Shown here piece by piece: positions 1-7,988 of a stretch of 41,989 bases of DNA (position 1 is the stretch's first letter; every line of letters starts with the position of its first letter). The translations under genes and the position numbers were made by a program. The DNA lies in NCBI GenBank assembly GCA_003697105.1, contig RFFQ01000040.1, positions 1-41,989 on the forward strand. The letters are read 5' to 3'. The notes beneath the pieces are model-generated. The model was not told where the DNA came from, did not search any database, and was given only the letters and a program-made list of their open reading frames with translations. The stretch comes from Gemmatimonadota bacterium. GTDB lineage: Bacteria > 4572-55 > J002.

Positions 1-89
1 TCGACCTCGCGCCGCGCACCACATTGCAACTGAATGCCGGCATAGGTATCCGCTATTTTATTCCCGTCCGAATGGTACGGCCGCAATGA
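1..89 (+). CDS. C-terminal tail of a probable outer-membrane beta-barrel protein (partial)
   Basis: A reading frame enters from the left edge (in phase from base 3) and stops at TGA 87-89 after 28 visible codons. The tail contains LQLNAGIGIRYFIPV, alternating polar and apolar residues with the glycine-rich GIRYF-PV pattern often seen in the last strands of outer-membrane barrels. It ends in RPQ rather than an aromatic residue, which is not the classical barrel ending. The piece is too short for a family call; it could be the end of any exported protein. Confidence 0.35.
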   Translation, partial: DLAPRTTLQLNAGIGIRYFIPVRMVRPQ

Positions 90-152
90 CGTTAGAATTT
101 TCTATTCAGATGATACACGATCTATTTCCCCGCCCATATTAAGGACGCTACC

Positions 153-569
153 ATGAAAATCGAAGTTAAAAAAGAAAATGATATTTACCTGATCCGCCCC
201 TTGGAGCACAAATTGACCGGGGCGATGTTACCGGTTTTCAAAGACACGATGGCTCAATTTTACAAATTGGAAAATGAAACCATTCTGTTGAGCTTAACTC
301 ACGTTATTTTTATGGATCAGGACACCGTACAAATGTTAGTCGAGTATATCAAGCGGTTTCAAGTGAATCATCACTTTGTGATTTGTGGATTAACCCCACC
401 CGTGAAAGCCATTTTTGCCTCCCGGCATTTAGAGGAACAAGTGCTTGTTTACGGGCGAGAGGAGGACGCGCTTGCCGCATTAAACCCAGAACATGCCCAT
501 GAGGATACCCTGCGTGAACGGCTTGAATCTCAATTTGGGCGCTTACTCAAAATCTTTCGGAAACATTAG
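153..569 (+). CDS. STAS-domain protein (anti-sigma-factor-antagonist-like)
   Basis: The 138-residue product fits a single STAS domain: an N-terminal strand pair (IEVKKENDIYLIRP), a central strand ending in LSLTHVIFMDQDTVQMLVEY, where STAS proteins carry the D-S phosphorylation region, then a VICGLTPPVKAIF strand-helix and a charged C-terminal extension. STAS proteins are switched by phosphorylation of a Ser or Thr in that central loop. Here the loop reads MDQDTVQM, so T is the only evident acceptor. The start has an AAGGA ribosome site about 8 bases upstream. The gene ends 4 bases before the HerA-like gene, and two Ser/Thr kinases lie 2 kb downstream, so a phospho-switch in the same operon is a reasonable inference. 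Family call fairly sure, partner unknown. Confidence 0.7.
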   Translation: MKIEVKKENDIYLIRPLEHKLTGAMLPVFKDTMAQFYKLENETILLSLTHVIFMDQDTVQMLVEYIKRFQVNHHFVICGLTPPVKAIFASRHLEEQVLVYGREEDALAALNPEHAHEDTLRERLESQFGRLLKIFRKH

Positions 570-573
570 ACAC

Positions 574-2205
574 ATGCCAACAGGACATCCACTCGGCACC
601 ATCGTTCGGGGATCGCTGACCGGTGGGCTTGAAATGAAACTGAATGCGGATCAATCCGTGGAAGATATTCGCGCCGGTAAGTTTGTGGTGGTACACGGTG
701 ACCGCCATGAATTTTTTAGTATGATTACTGATGTCCAACTGGATTCCACCCAACCTCAGGCGTTGCTCAACCCTCCCGATTCCCGTAACGACCTGCTGTT
801 TCAAGTGTTGCAAGGAACGACGCTCTTCGGGACGGTGAAACTTAAACCCATGTTAATGCTGGCGCGAGATGAAGCCGATGCCGAACATGAAGCGCGTCCG
901 GTTAAAACCATACCGGTGCATTTTGCCCCCGTTCGGGATGCCAGTGAAGAAGATGTCGGGCGGGTATTTGGTAGTGAAGCCGAAGGAGCACATTTTTTTA
1001 ACATCGGTACCCCCTTGGATATGGAAACACCGGTTTGCCTGAACCTCAAGCGCTTTTGTGAGCGCAGTAACGGCATTTTTGGTAAAACCGGCACAGGAAA
1101 AACGTTTTTGACCCGCTTGGCGCTCTGTGGCACGATCAAATCCGATCTCGCCGTCAATTTGATTTTTGATATGCATAGCGAATACGGCTTTGAGGCGTAT
1201 GCAGAGGGCGGCGGCGGTGGCGTTGTGAAAGGGTTAAAACAACTATTTCCGTCCAAAGTCGCCGTATTTAGCCTCGATCCGGAGTCGGCAAAAATGCGCA
1301 ATATTACGCCAGATTGGTTTGTGGAAATTCCATACGACCAGATTCAACCGGATGATGTGGCAACACTGGCAAAAGAACTCAATCTCACCAGTACGGCAGT
1401 CGAAACGTCATTCCTGATTTTTAACCGCTATAAACGCAATTGGTTAACCACCTTACTCGATCAATATCCCGAAAATTTAAAGGAATTTGCCGAAGATTTG
1501 GGTGCGAATGCGAACGCCGTCGGGGCGTTGTACCGTAAGCTTAAGCGATTGGAAAGTCTGCCGTTTTTAAGCCGCCGCGTGCCGGAAGATGCGGTGCAAA
1601 AAATCATGACGTATTTGGATCGAGGGCGGAATATCGTCCTTGAATTTGGGCGACAAAGCAGTATGCTCAGCTACATGCTCGTCGCCAATATCCTCACCCG
1701 GCGTATTCACGAGTTGTACATCGAAAAAGCGGAGAAATTTCTTGCTACAAAGCGCCCCGAACACAAACCCCGCCAATTGATGATCACTATTGAAGAAGCT
1801 CACAAATTCCTAGACCCCGAAACCGCCAAACAGACCATTTTCGGCACCATCGCGCGGGAAATGCGGAAATATTTTGTATCCCTGTTGATCGTCGATCAGC
1901 GCCCGTCGGGGATTGACCCAGAAGTCCTTTCCCAAATCGGGACACGCATCACCGCATTACTCAATGATGAAAAAGATATTTCTGCCGTGATGACCGGCGT
2001 CAGCGGGTCTGAGGCGTTGCGAAATGTCCTTGCCAGTTTGGATACGCGGCAACAAGCGCTCATTTTTGGTCATGCCGTGCCAATGCCGGTCGTTATTCGC
2101 ACCCGCAATTATGACCATCAATTTTATAAAGAAATGGGACATCTGGAAGGTGAACATTTGCAAAAACAAGCCGAAAAAAACATCGCCGAACTTTTTGGGG
2201 AATAA
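574..2205 (+). CDS. HerA-like ATPase (DUF87/HAS-barrel, FtsK-HerA superfamily)
   Basis: The 543-residue protein starts with a HAS-barrel-like segment (about 1-120), then a RecA-like ATPase: Walker A GKTGTGKT with K176, Walker B LMITIEEAH with E407/E408, and an arginine-rich segment around IAREMRKYF and DQRPSGIDPEVLSQIGTRI. This is the order found in HerA/DUF87 ATPases, hexameric motors that in archaea work with the NurA nuclease on DNA ends; some bacterial HerA relatives work in anti-phage complexes. I chose ATG 574 because the frame extension to 493 would run inside the STAS gene and adds unrelated sequence. No clear ribosome site is seen, so translational coupling to the STAS gene (4-base gap) is likely. 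No NurA, Sir2 or nuclease gene is adjacent. Confidence 0.85.
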   Translation: MPTGHPLGTIVRGSLTGGLEMKLNADQSVEDIRAGKFVVVHGDRHEFFSMITDVQLDSTQPQALLNPPDSRNDLLFQVLQGTTLFGTVKLKPMLMLARDEADAEHEARPVKTIPVHFAPVRDASEEDVGRVFGSEAEGAHFFNIGTPLDMETPVCLNLKRFCERSNGIFGKTGTGKTFLTRLALCGTIKSDLAVNLIFDMHSEYGFEAYAEGGGGGVVKGLKQLFPSKVAVFSLDPESAKMRNITPDWFVEIPYDQIQPDDVATLAKELNLTSTAVETSFLIFNRYKRNWLTTLLDQYPENLKEFAEDLGANANAVGALYRKLKRLESLPFLSRRVPEDAVQKIMTYLDRGRNIVLEFGRQSSMLSYMLVANILTRRIHELYIEKAEKFLATKRPEHKPRQLMITIEEAHKFLDPETAKQTIFGTIAREMRKYFVSLLIVDQRPSGIDPEVLSQIGTRITALLNDEKDISAVMTGVSGSEALRNVLASLDTRQQALIFGHAVPMPVVIRTRNYDHQFYKEMGHLEGEHLQKQAEKNIAELFGE

Positions 2206-2284
2206 AGATGGCGCATCACATGGTAACTTCAGCCGGTTCAGGCTGACGTATCCCCACAACAGTAAGCACAGATAACCGCTCATT

Positions 2285-2695
2285 ATGCGAACTTCAATCC
2301 GTATATCTACCCATCAGCGTACCGAAATGATTGATATTACCCGGCAGGTGGAACAGGTGGTGCATTCTCATGGTATTCAAAGTGGCGTCTGCATCGTTTT
2401 TGTACCTCATACCACTGCCGGCATCACCATTCAGGAGAACGCCGATCCCGATGTCAAACGGGATATGTTAATGGAGATCAACAAAATGGTGCCGTTTGAG
2501 GATGGCTATCGCCATGCGGAAGGGAATTCGGCGGCGCATATCAAAACGGCACTTTTTGGTAGTTCGGAATCGATCCTCATAGATCAAGGTGACCTACTCT
2601 TAGGGCGCTGGCAAGGCATCTATTTTTGTGAGTTTGATGGTCCGCGTCAACGAACCGTTCACATTAAACTTATCAAGGATAAGGAGGGGGAATAA
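2285..2695 (+). CDS. yjbQ: YjbQ family protein (UPF0047)
   Basis: The 136-residue product carries the conserved YjbQ core: HTTAGITIQENADPDVKRD, the HAEGNSAAHIK motif with conserved His residues, and LLGRWQGIYFCEFDGPR near the C-terminus. Length is normal for the family. Members form small trimeric barrels; E. coli YjbQ has weak thiamine-phosphate synthase activity in suppressor tests, but the physiological role is unsettled. An 80-base gap separates it from the HerA-like gene and holds a weak hairpin (TCAGCC/GGCTGA at about 2226-2246) with no U-run. The next gene begins directly after the TAA, which implies co-translation with the kinases. Confidence 0.92.
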   Translation: MRTSIRISTHQRTEMIDITRQVEQVVHSHGIQSGVCIVFVPHTTAGITIQENADPDVKRDMLMEINKMVPFEDGYRHAEGNSAAHIKTALFGSSESILIDQGDLLLGRWQGIYFCEFDGPRQRTVHIKLIKDKEGE

Positions 2696-3562
2696 ATGGA
2701 ATTACAAGTGGGAAACCGATTCCTAGACCGGTACGACATTCTTGAACTCATTAATCGGGGTTCACTCGGGAATATTTATAAAGCAAAAGATCGGCAGAAA
2801 AACCAGTATGTGGCGATCAAAATGTTGCAATGTACGGAAGCAGGAAGTATTATCCCGTGGCGGAGACGGGTTTATCGCTTTGTGAAAGAACACCGGATAC
2901 TATCCCGTTTACAGGGTAGCGAACATATCGTCCAGCTATACGATTTTGGCGAATGGGGGGAAGATTATTATCTCGTGCTGGAATATATCGAGGGTAAACC
3001 CCTCAGCCATTGGAAGGGGAAACATTGGGACTTTCCGCTCCTGACCCACGTCATCCGGCAATGCTTGCAAGGACTCGCCACAATGCACAGCAAAAAAATG
3101 ATTCATCGCGACTTTAAGCCCAGCAATATCATGGTAACGGGGCTAAATGAAAAGGATGAGCCCGATCTCGCTCAGGTGGACGCCAAGGTCATCGATTTGA
3201 ATTTGGTCAAAACGGATACTACTCAGGGAGAGACGGCTTCGGATGAGTTAGTGGGGACTCTGTTCTACATGGCACCCGAGCAGTTTAAGCGCGAACACAT
3301 TGATGCCCGGAGTGACCTCTATTCCGTCGGTGTGGTGATGTACGAAATGGCAACGGGGCATTACCCGATTCAAGGAAATAATGCTATTGATTTGGTATTT
3401 CAGTTAGTCGGTAATGGCCAGCCGGAGCCGATCTCCTCGTATCGACCGGAAATCCTCTCGGAGTTAGACCAGCTCATCCTCAGGTTATTGCAAAAAAATA
3501 AAGAAGACCGACCAGAGAGTGCGTCTGAGGTGATTGACATCCTAAATTCCATTGGGATATGA
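2696..3562 (+). CDS. Ser/Thr protein kinase with altered DFG motif
   Basis: The 288-residue protein is a single Hanks-type kinase domain without a membrane segment. Visible elements are the glycine-rich loop (NRGSLGNIYKAK, with the first Gly of the usual GxGxxG replaced), the ATP-anchoring K42 in VAIKM, catalytic HRDFKPSN (D139), and the P+1/APE region YMAPEQF. The Mg-binding DFG is D167-L168-N169: the Asp is kept but Phe and Gly are changed. It may still be active, since D139, K42 and D167 are present. It starts on the base after the yjbQ stop and is followed 12 bases later by a second kinase with canonical motifs, so the pair may form an active/regulatory couple. Function beyond kinase is not inferable. 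Confidence 0.9.
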   Translation: MELQVGNRFLDRYDILELINRGSLGNIYKAKDRQKNQYVAIKMLQCTEAGSIIPWRRRVYRFVKEHRILSRLQGSEHIVQLYDFGEWGEDYYLVLEYIEGKPLSHWKGKHWDFPLLTHVIRQCLQGLATMHSKKMIHRDFKPSNIMVTGLNEKDEPDLAQVDAKVIDLNLVKTDTTQGETASDELVGTLFYMAPEQFKREHIDARSDLYSVGVVMYEMATGHYPIQGNNAIDLVFQLVGNGQPEPISSYRPEILSELDQLILRLLQKNKEDRPESASEVIDILNSIGI

Positions 3563-3574
3563 CGTGGTATCGTT

Positions 3575-4402
3575 ATGAATCTTGAGGATTGCCTTTTTGA
3601 AGAACGCTATCATATCATGTCTAAAATCGGTCAAGGCGGGATGGGCATAGTCTATAAAGCCATTGATACGCAAACCCAGCAACCGGTTGCCCTTAAATTT
3701 TTGCTCTTCGAGTTTGAAACCAACCGTCGCAAACGCTTTGGACGCGAGTTTCAAACCCTTGCCCAACTGAACCACCCACATATCCTCCGGGTGTTCGACT
3801 ATCGGGAAGAGAGCCTCAACGGTCCATTTTTTGTAATGGAATTTTTGGACGGCGAGCCGCTCTCCAATCGCGCCGTACGACCCCAATCCGTTACAGACAT
3901 TGTAACGTGTGCCCAACAGCTTTTTCAGGCACTGGCGGAAATTCACCGGCATGGGATTATCCACCGCGATTTAAAGCCGGCGAACGTGATGCGGCTCATG
4001 CCATCGGAACACCTTCACCTCAAATTGATGGATTTTGGGTTGGTCAAACACGATGATTTCACGGAGACCTTAACCCAATCCGGGGAAATTGTCGGCACAC
4101 TGGCGTATATCTCCCCAGAACAGGCAACCGGACGCCCCCAAGATCATCGCTCCGACCTCTATTCTGCCGGGGTGTTGCTGTATGAACTTATCGCCGGACG
4201 ACCCCCCTTTGTCGCCGATTCGTTTATGTTGATCCTTCTTCACGCCCAAGATACACCGCCCCCTTTGACGGAGTTTCGACCGGATATACCACCCGAACTG
4301 GCGCAGGTAGTCCATCGTCTATTAGAAAAAGAGCCGGAGGCGCGGTTTGCTTCTGCGCAAGAGGTTGTTGAAATCCTTTCGGCAATTCAGAAAAGGCTAT
4401 AA
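3575..4402 (+). CDS. Ser/Thr protein kinase, canonical motifs
   Basis: The 275-residue Hanks-type kinase has a complete motif set: IGQGGMGIVYKA glycine loop, K41 in VALKF, HRDLKPANVM with D132, DFG at D153, and YISPEQATG. It resembles PknB-type catalytic domains but has no transmembrane helix or PASTA tail and ends soon after the C-lobe. Its stop codon overlaps the ATG of the next gene (TAATG at 4400-4404), whose product is a membrane protein with an SH3 domain. That neighbour may provide the membrane and sensor part that this soluble kinase lacks. This is inference from gene order only. Confidence 0.95.
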   Translation: MNLEDCLFEERYHIMSKIGQGGMGIVYKAIDTQTQQPVALKFLLFEFETNRRKRFGREFQTLAQLNHPHILRVFDYREESLNGPFFVMEFLDGEPLSNRAVRPQSVTDIVTCAQQLFQALAEIHRHGIIHRDLKPANVMRLMPSEHLHLKLMDFGLVKHDDFTETLTQSGEIVGTLAYISPEQATGRPQDHRSDLYSAGVLLYELIAGRPPFVADSFMLILLHAQDTPPPLTEFRPDIPPELAQVVHRLLEKEPEARFASAQEVVEILSAIQKRL

Positions 4403-5373
4403 TGGGACTGGATTTTCTCAATACATACGAAAAAGAACATCAGGCACAGGAGCAACTCCGGCAAGCCGCCGAATCGTTTGCCGCTACGCTAAAGGAACGA
4501 TTGTCCGAGCGACGGTTGATCCTGCAAAATAGCCCGTTCCGCCAGACGGTAAACGCCCTGATTAACGAGATCGAACACCGCACCGGTTGGACATTCCAGC
4601 AAACAGAGATCGAATCCCGCCATGCCGTTATCGATTTGAAGACCCATACCCCTATTTTTGAACATTTTGCCTTGACCGGTCAACGCAATCCGGTCTTTGA
4701 AGCCATCCAACGTCAAGCAGAATACCTGACGGACACGGTTTTACATCATCGGGAAACCACCCTGATTTATGGGGTCCCGGAAGTCGGCTGGCAATTTCAG
4801 AGCGAACAATCATCCATCCATCTGGAGATCATCGGCGATTTTGACGGTTATGAAGTACGTTGGTGGCAAACAACATTCGGTGAGCCGGAATACCGGCTCC
4901 GGGACAGCCGCCGGTTTGACCCGCTAACACTTTCCAAAGCGGATGTAGAAGATTGGTTTGAGCGGTGGTTTGATCTCCACACCGGGGGACCCGAACAGCG
5001 CCAAAACCGGCGGCGGATCGCCCTAAAAGGGCTTTTTTTCATCCTAATCTTAGCGATGCTTACCGGTGGCGCCTATTGGTGGACCGCCGGTTTTACCCGA
5101 TACCCGAAACTACCGGCAAAATGGTCACCGCTCTGGACATGGCATCATAAAACGCAACCGGTGTTAATGACCATTACAACCACTCATTTACGAAGTGGCC
5201 CCGGCACACAATATCCGGCGGTCACGCCACTCCCGGCGAAAACCCCATTGCTTCCGGTGGGTCACCTCCCGCCCGAAAATGGATGGGTTGCGGTAAAATA
5301 TCAAAAAGCAGATGGCTTTTGGTTGCAGGGATGGGTACCGCAATCCATACTTCAACCCCAGAAACAGGACTAA
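4402..5373 (+). CDS. Single-pass membrane protein with C-terminal bacterial SH3 domain
   Basis: The 323-residue protein has three parts. Residues 1-205 are soluble and charged, with an N-terminal helical stretch (HQAQEQLRQAAESFAATLKE) and no family I recognise. A basic stop (RQNRRR) precedes one hydrophobic helix at about 209-228 (FILILAMLTGGAYWW). The C-terminal 60 residues form an SH3b-like unit: TTHLRSGPGTQYP, then GWVAVKY and WLQGWVP, as in periplasmic SH3 domains thought to bind cell-wall or envelope ligands. With no signal peptide, the N-terminal half should face the cytoplasm and the SH3 unit the periplasm. The ATG overlaps the stop of the canonical kinase, so the two are translationally coupled; a sensor or scaffold role for the kinases is inferred. 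Confidence 0.7.
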   Translation: MGLDFLNTYEKEHQAQEQLRQAAESFAATLKERLSERRLILQNSPFRQTVNALINEIEHRTGWTFQQTEIESRHAVIDLKTHTPIFEHFALTGQRNPVFEAIQRQAEYLTDTVLHHRETTLIYGVPEVGWQFQSEQSSIHLEIIGDFDGYEVRWWQTTFGEPEYRLRDSRRFDPLTLSKADVEDWFERWFDLHTGGPEQRQNRRRIALKGLFFILILAMLTGGAYWWTAGFTRYPKLPAKWSPLWTWHHKTQPVLMTITTTHLRSGPGTQYPAVTPLPAKTPLLPVGHLPPENGWVAVKYQKADGFWLQGWVPQSILQPQKQD

Positions 5374-5376
5374 CAG

Positions 5377-6624
5377 ATGATGATGACTCACCGTGTTGTC
5401 ATTACGGGAGTGGGCGCGATTACTCCGGTCGGTTTAACTGCCTCCGAAAGTATGCGGCAATTGTGCGCGGGGTGCTCCGGTATTGCCCCGATCACTCACT
5501 TTGATGCCTCGGCGTTGGCATCACGTATTGCCGGTGAAGTCAAAAATTTTGACCCGACCGGTTATCTGGATCAAAAAATCGCCCGGCGGATTGGACGGTA
5601 TGCCCAGTTTGCTATTGTTGCCGCTCAGGAAGCCCAAACCCAAGCCCAATGGGATATAACTCAGGAAGAACCCACCCGCGTGGCATCCCTGGTGGCATCC
5701 GCTATTGGGGATTTTCCCTTGCTGGAGCAACAGATGAAGACCTTTTTGACCCGTGGTCCGGGGAAAATGAATCCCTTCACCGTGTCGCGGGTGAGTTCCA
5801 GTATGGCAGCGGGGAATATTTCGTTGCATTTCGGGGTGCAAGGTGCTAGCTACGGTGTCTCATCGGCGTGTTCCACGGGTAGTCACTCGCTGGCGACAGC
5901 ATGGATGCTACTCCGGTTGGGCTTGGCGGATGTGGCGGTGGCAGGCGGCACCGAAGCGGCGATTTCGGCATCGTTTCAGGAATCCTACATCACAATGCGC
6001 GCCCTCTCCACCCGCAATGATGCGCCGCAACAGGCAAGCCGCCCCTTTGATAAAGACCGCGATGGGTTTGTAATTGGTGAGGGGTGTGGTGTCCTGATTT
6101 TAGAGACGCTGAAACACGCGCAACGCCGGGGGGCACCCATTCTTGCAGAACTCGCCGGCGTGGGAATGACCTGTGATGCCTATCATTTAACTGCAAATCA
6201 TCCCGAGGGACGCGGCGCGGCACAAGCGATGCGCATGGCGCTTCAAACCGCCGGACTGGCACCGGAACAGATCGATTATATTAATGCGCATGGCACATCC
6301 ACCCCAATGAATGACCCGATTGAAACTCAAGCGATCAAAACGGTGTTTGGTGAGGCGGCATACCGGATACCGGTTAGCTCAATCAAATCCATGATCGGGC
6401 ACTGTATCGGCGCCTCTGGGGCGATTGAAGCGGTGGTCTGCGTAATGGCACTCCAACAGAACATCATTCCCCCCACGATCAATCTGGACGAACCGGATGC
6501 CCGGTGTGATTTGGATTATGTGCCCCATCAGGCTCGTCATGCGGATTTAAACTTCGTCATGTCGAACTCATTTGCATTTGGCGGGCAAAATTGTGTGCTT
6601 ATTTTTCGCAAATTTACCGGATAA
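5377..6624 (+). CDS. fabF: 3-oxoacyl-[acyl-carrier-protein] synthase II
   Basis: The 415-residue thiolase-fold condensing enzyme elongates acyl-ACP with malonyl-ACP in fatty-acid synthesis. All catalytic parts are visible: nucleophile C165 in SSACSTGSH, the first His in NAHGTSTPMND, and the second in KSMIGHCIGASG, plus the C-terminal NSFAFGGQN. The N-terminus VVITGVGAITPVG is typical. Three ATGs in a row (5377, 5380, 5383) make the exact start uncertain; AGGA lies 7 bases before the first. It follows the SH3 gene by 3 bases, so it may be read with the kinase cluster. No acpP or fabG is beside it. A role in a special condensation pathway instead of bulk FAS II cannot be excluded. Confidence 0.93.
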   Translation: MMMTHRVVITGVGAITPVGLTASESMRQLCAGCSGIAPITHFDASALASRIAGEVKNFDPTGYLDQKIARRIGRYAQFAIVAAQEAQTQAQWDITQEEPTRVASLVASAIGDFPLLEQQMKTFLTRGPGKMNPFTVSRVSSSMAAGNISLHFGVQGASYGVSSACSTGSHSLATAWMLLRLGLADVAVAGGTEAAISASFQESYITMRALSTRNDAPQQASRPFDKDRDGFVIGEGCGVLILETLKHAQRRGAPILAELAGVGMTCDAYHLTANHPEGRGAAQAMRMALQTAGLAPEQIDYINAHGTSTPMNDPIETQAIKTVFGEAAYRIPVSSIKSMIGHCIGASGAIEAVVCVMALQQNIIPPTINLDEPDARCDLDYVPHQARHADLNFVMSNSFAFGGQNCVLIFRKFTG

Positions 6625-6641
6625 TTCGCGACGAGTTGATC

Positions 6642-7463
6642 ATGTTTTTATGGCATAATCCCCTATTTGTCAAAGAAGTTCGTAGCCGTATTCGTGGGCG
6701 TGGAGCATTCATCATCTTGACCGTTTATGGCGCGTTATTGGCGGCACTCATCGCCTTTATTTATTACGAAGATGTGCTCCGGTCACACGCTTGGGGTACG
6801 ATTACAAGCGGTCGAGATTTGTTTTACGGACTTTTTGCGATCCAACTAACGGCGGTCTGCGTGATCAGCCCCAGTTTGACAGCACCGAGCATGACCCTCG
6901 AAAAGGAAAAGCAGACATTGGAAATGTTACTGATGACGCATCTAACGGCGGCTCATATTATGTCCGGTAAATTGCTCTCAACCCTATTATTTGGCTTTTT
7001 ATTGTTGATTTTATCCCTGCCGTTTGCCTCCATTGCCTTCATTTTGGGAGGTGTCGCACCGCAAGAGGTGATCGCCGCTTACGGGTTGATGTATATCGAA
7101 ATGATCGTTTACGGCTATATTGGTTATCTTTGCTCGCTTTTTTTCAACCAGACCAAAACAGCCACCTCCGTTTCCTTTTTGATTGTGTTGGTATTAAGTT
7201 TAGGGACGTTGGTTTTGGGGGTGATGCTTGAGGAGTTTGACCTGCTCTCGAAAGCGGCAGTTGTAAGTTTTATTTTTCCAATAACCCCCGTCACCACCGC
7301 CGTTTCACTCCATGACCCCAATGTGTTTTCCTCGGATTTGAAAGCGGTCTGGGGACCCCATGTTTCCTTGTGGATGGTGCATCTCGGTTATTCGGTAGTA
7401 GTCCTGTTGAGCGGTGTGGTGTGGGGTCTGCTTCGTTTCCACCGGCTTGCCCGCGCACGATAA
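6642..7463 (+). CDS. ABC-2 type transporter permease subunit
   Basis: The 273-residue protein is very hydrophobic, with about six membrane helices, and begins FLWHNPLFVKEVRSRIRGRG, the amphipathic FxKExR start seen in ABC-2 permeases of the ABC-2_membrane_4 kind. The EKEKQTLEMLLMTHLTAAHIMSGKL segment after the second helix is the characteristic coupling region, which contacts the ATPase. I placed the start at ATG 6642, 17 bases after fabF; an earlier in-frame codon would overlap fabF and add a non-conserved lead. No ATP-binding subunit lies next to it, so it is an orphan permease whose ATPase must be encoded elsewhere. Substrate unknown. Confidence 0.8.
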   Translation: MFLWHNPLFVKEVRSRIRGRGAFIILTVYGALLAALIAFIYYEDVLRSHAWGTITSGRDLFYGLFAIQLTAVCVISPSLTAPSMTLEKEKQTLEMLLMTHLTAAHIMSGKLLSTLLFGFLLLILSLPFASIAFILGGVAPQEVIAAYGLMYIEMIVYGYIGYLCSLFFNQTKTATSVSFLIVLVLSLGTLVLGVMLEEFDLLSKAAVVSFIFPITPVTTAVSLHDPNVFSSDLKAVWGPHVSLWMVHLGYSVVVLLSGVVWGLLRFHRLARAR

Positions 7464-7480
7464 TCCGGCGAAAAAACTAT

Positions 7481-7510
7481 TTGACAGAAAAAGTGAAAAT
7501 GTGATATGTT
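7481..7510 (+). promoter_or_regulatory. Sigma-70-like promoter before the HEPN gene
   Basis: A perfect -35 TTGACA (7481-7486) is followed after 18 bases by TATGTT (7505-7510), 4 of 6 to consensus. The start point would be near 7517, giving a leader of about 40 bases before the ATG at 7557. Confidence 0.55.
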
Positions 7511-7556
7511 GTGGGAACTTCACCTATCGTTTATCCCCAATAGATAGAGGTCAAGA

Positions 7557-7979
7557 ATGTCCGCCACCATTCCATCCAATTGGCTTCGTTTTGCCAAAGA
7601 GGATTTGCAAGCCGCTGAAGTGCTAATGCGCGGCGAGCAATTCAATCAAGCTTGTTTTCATGCCCAACAATCGGTTGAGCGCGTGTTAAAAGCGTTACTC
7701 CAAAGCAAAGGGATGCCCATCCCTAAAATTTGCCTGATCACGGAATTGCTGGAGATGTGTTATCCGGTGGATGAAAACCTGAAAAGTTTTGAAGTAGATG
7801 CCCAATGGATGGATAAATACTACCACTCTACGCGCTACCCGGATGCGGACCCAGCAACCCTACCTGCGAATCCACCTCAACAAGAAGAAACAGACCGGGC
7901 GTTACGAATCGCCAAACAGATTTTTGAGTACGCCCTAAAACGCCACTTTAAAGAACATAAAATTATTTTGTTATACTAA
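7557..7979 (+). CDS. HEPN domain protein
   Basis: The 140-residue all-helical protein matches the HEPN domain: WLRFAKEDLQAAEVLM at the start, the FHAQQSVERVLKALL helix, and a DKYYHSTRYPD motif in the second half, typical of HEPN proteins that pair with minimal nucleotidyltransferases (MNT). In such pairs HEPN is the toxin or RNA-binding half. No MNT gene is present on either side, so this is a solitary HEPN. It has its own promoter and a GAGGT ribosome site, and lies 9 bases before the aminoacyl-transferase gene. The catalytic R-x4-6-H of RNase-type HEPN is not obvious here. Confidence 0.82.
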   Translation: MSATIPSNWLRFAKEDLQAAEVLMRGEQFNQACFHAQQSVERVLKALLQSKGMPIPKICLITELLEMCYPVDENLKSFEVDAQWMDKYYHSTRYPDADPATLPANPPQQEETDRALRIAKQIFEYALKRHFKEHKIILLY

Positions 7980-7988
7980 TCCCACTTC

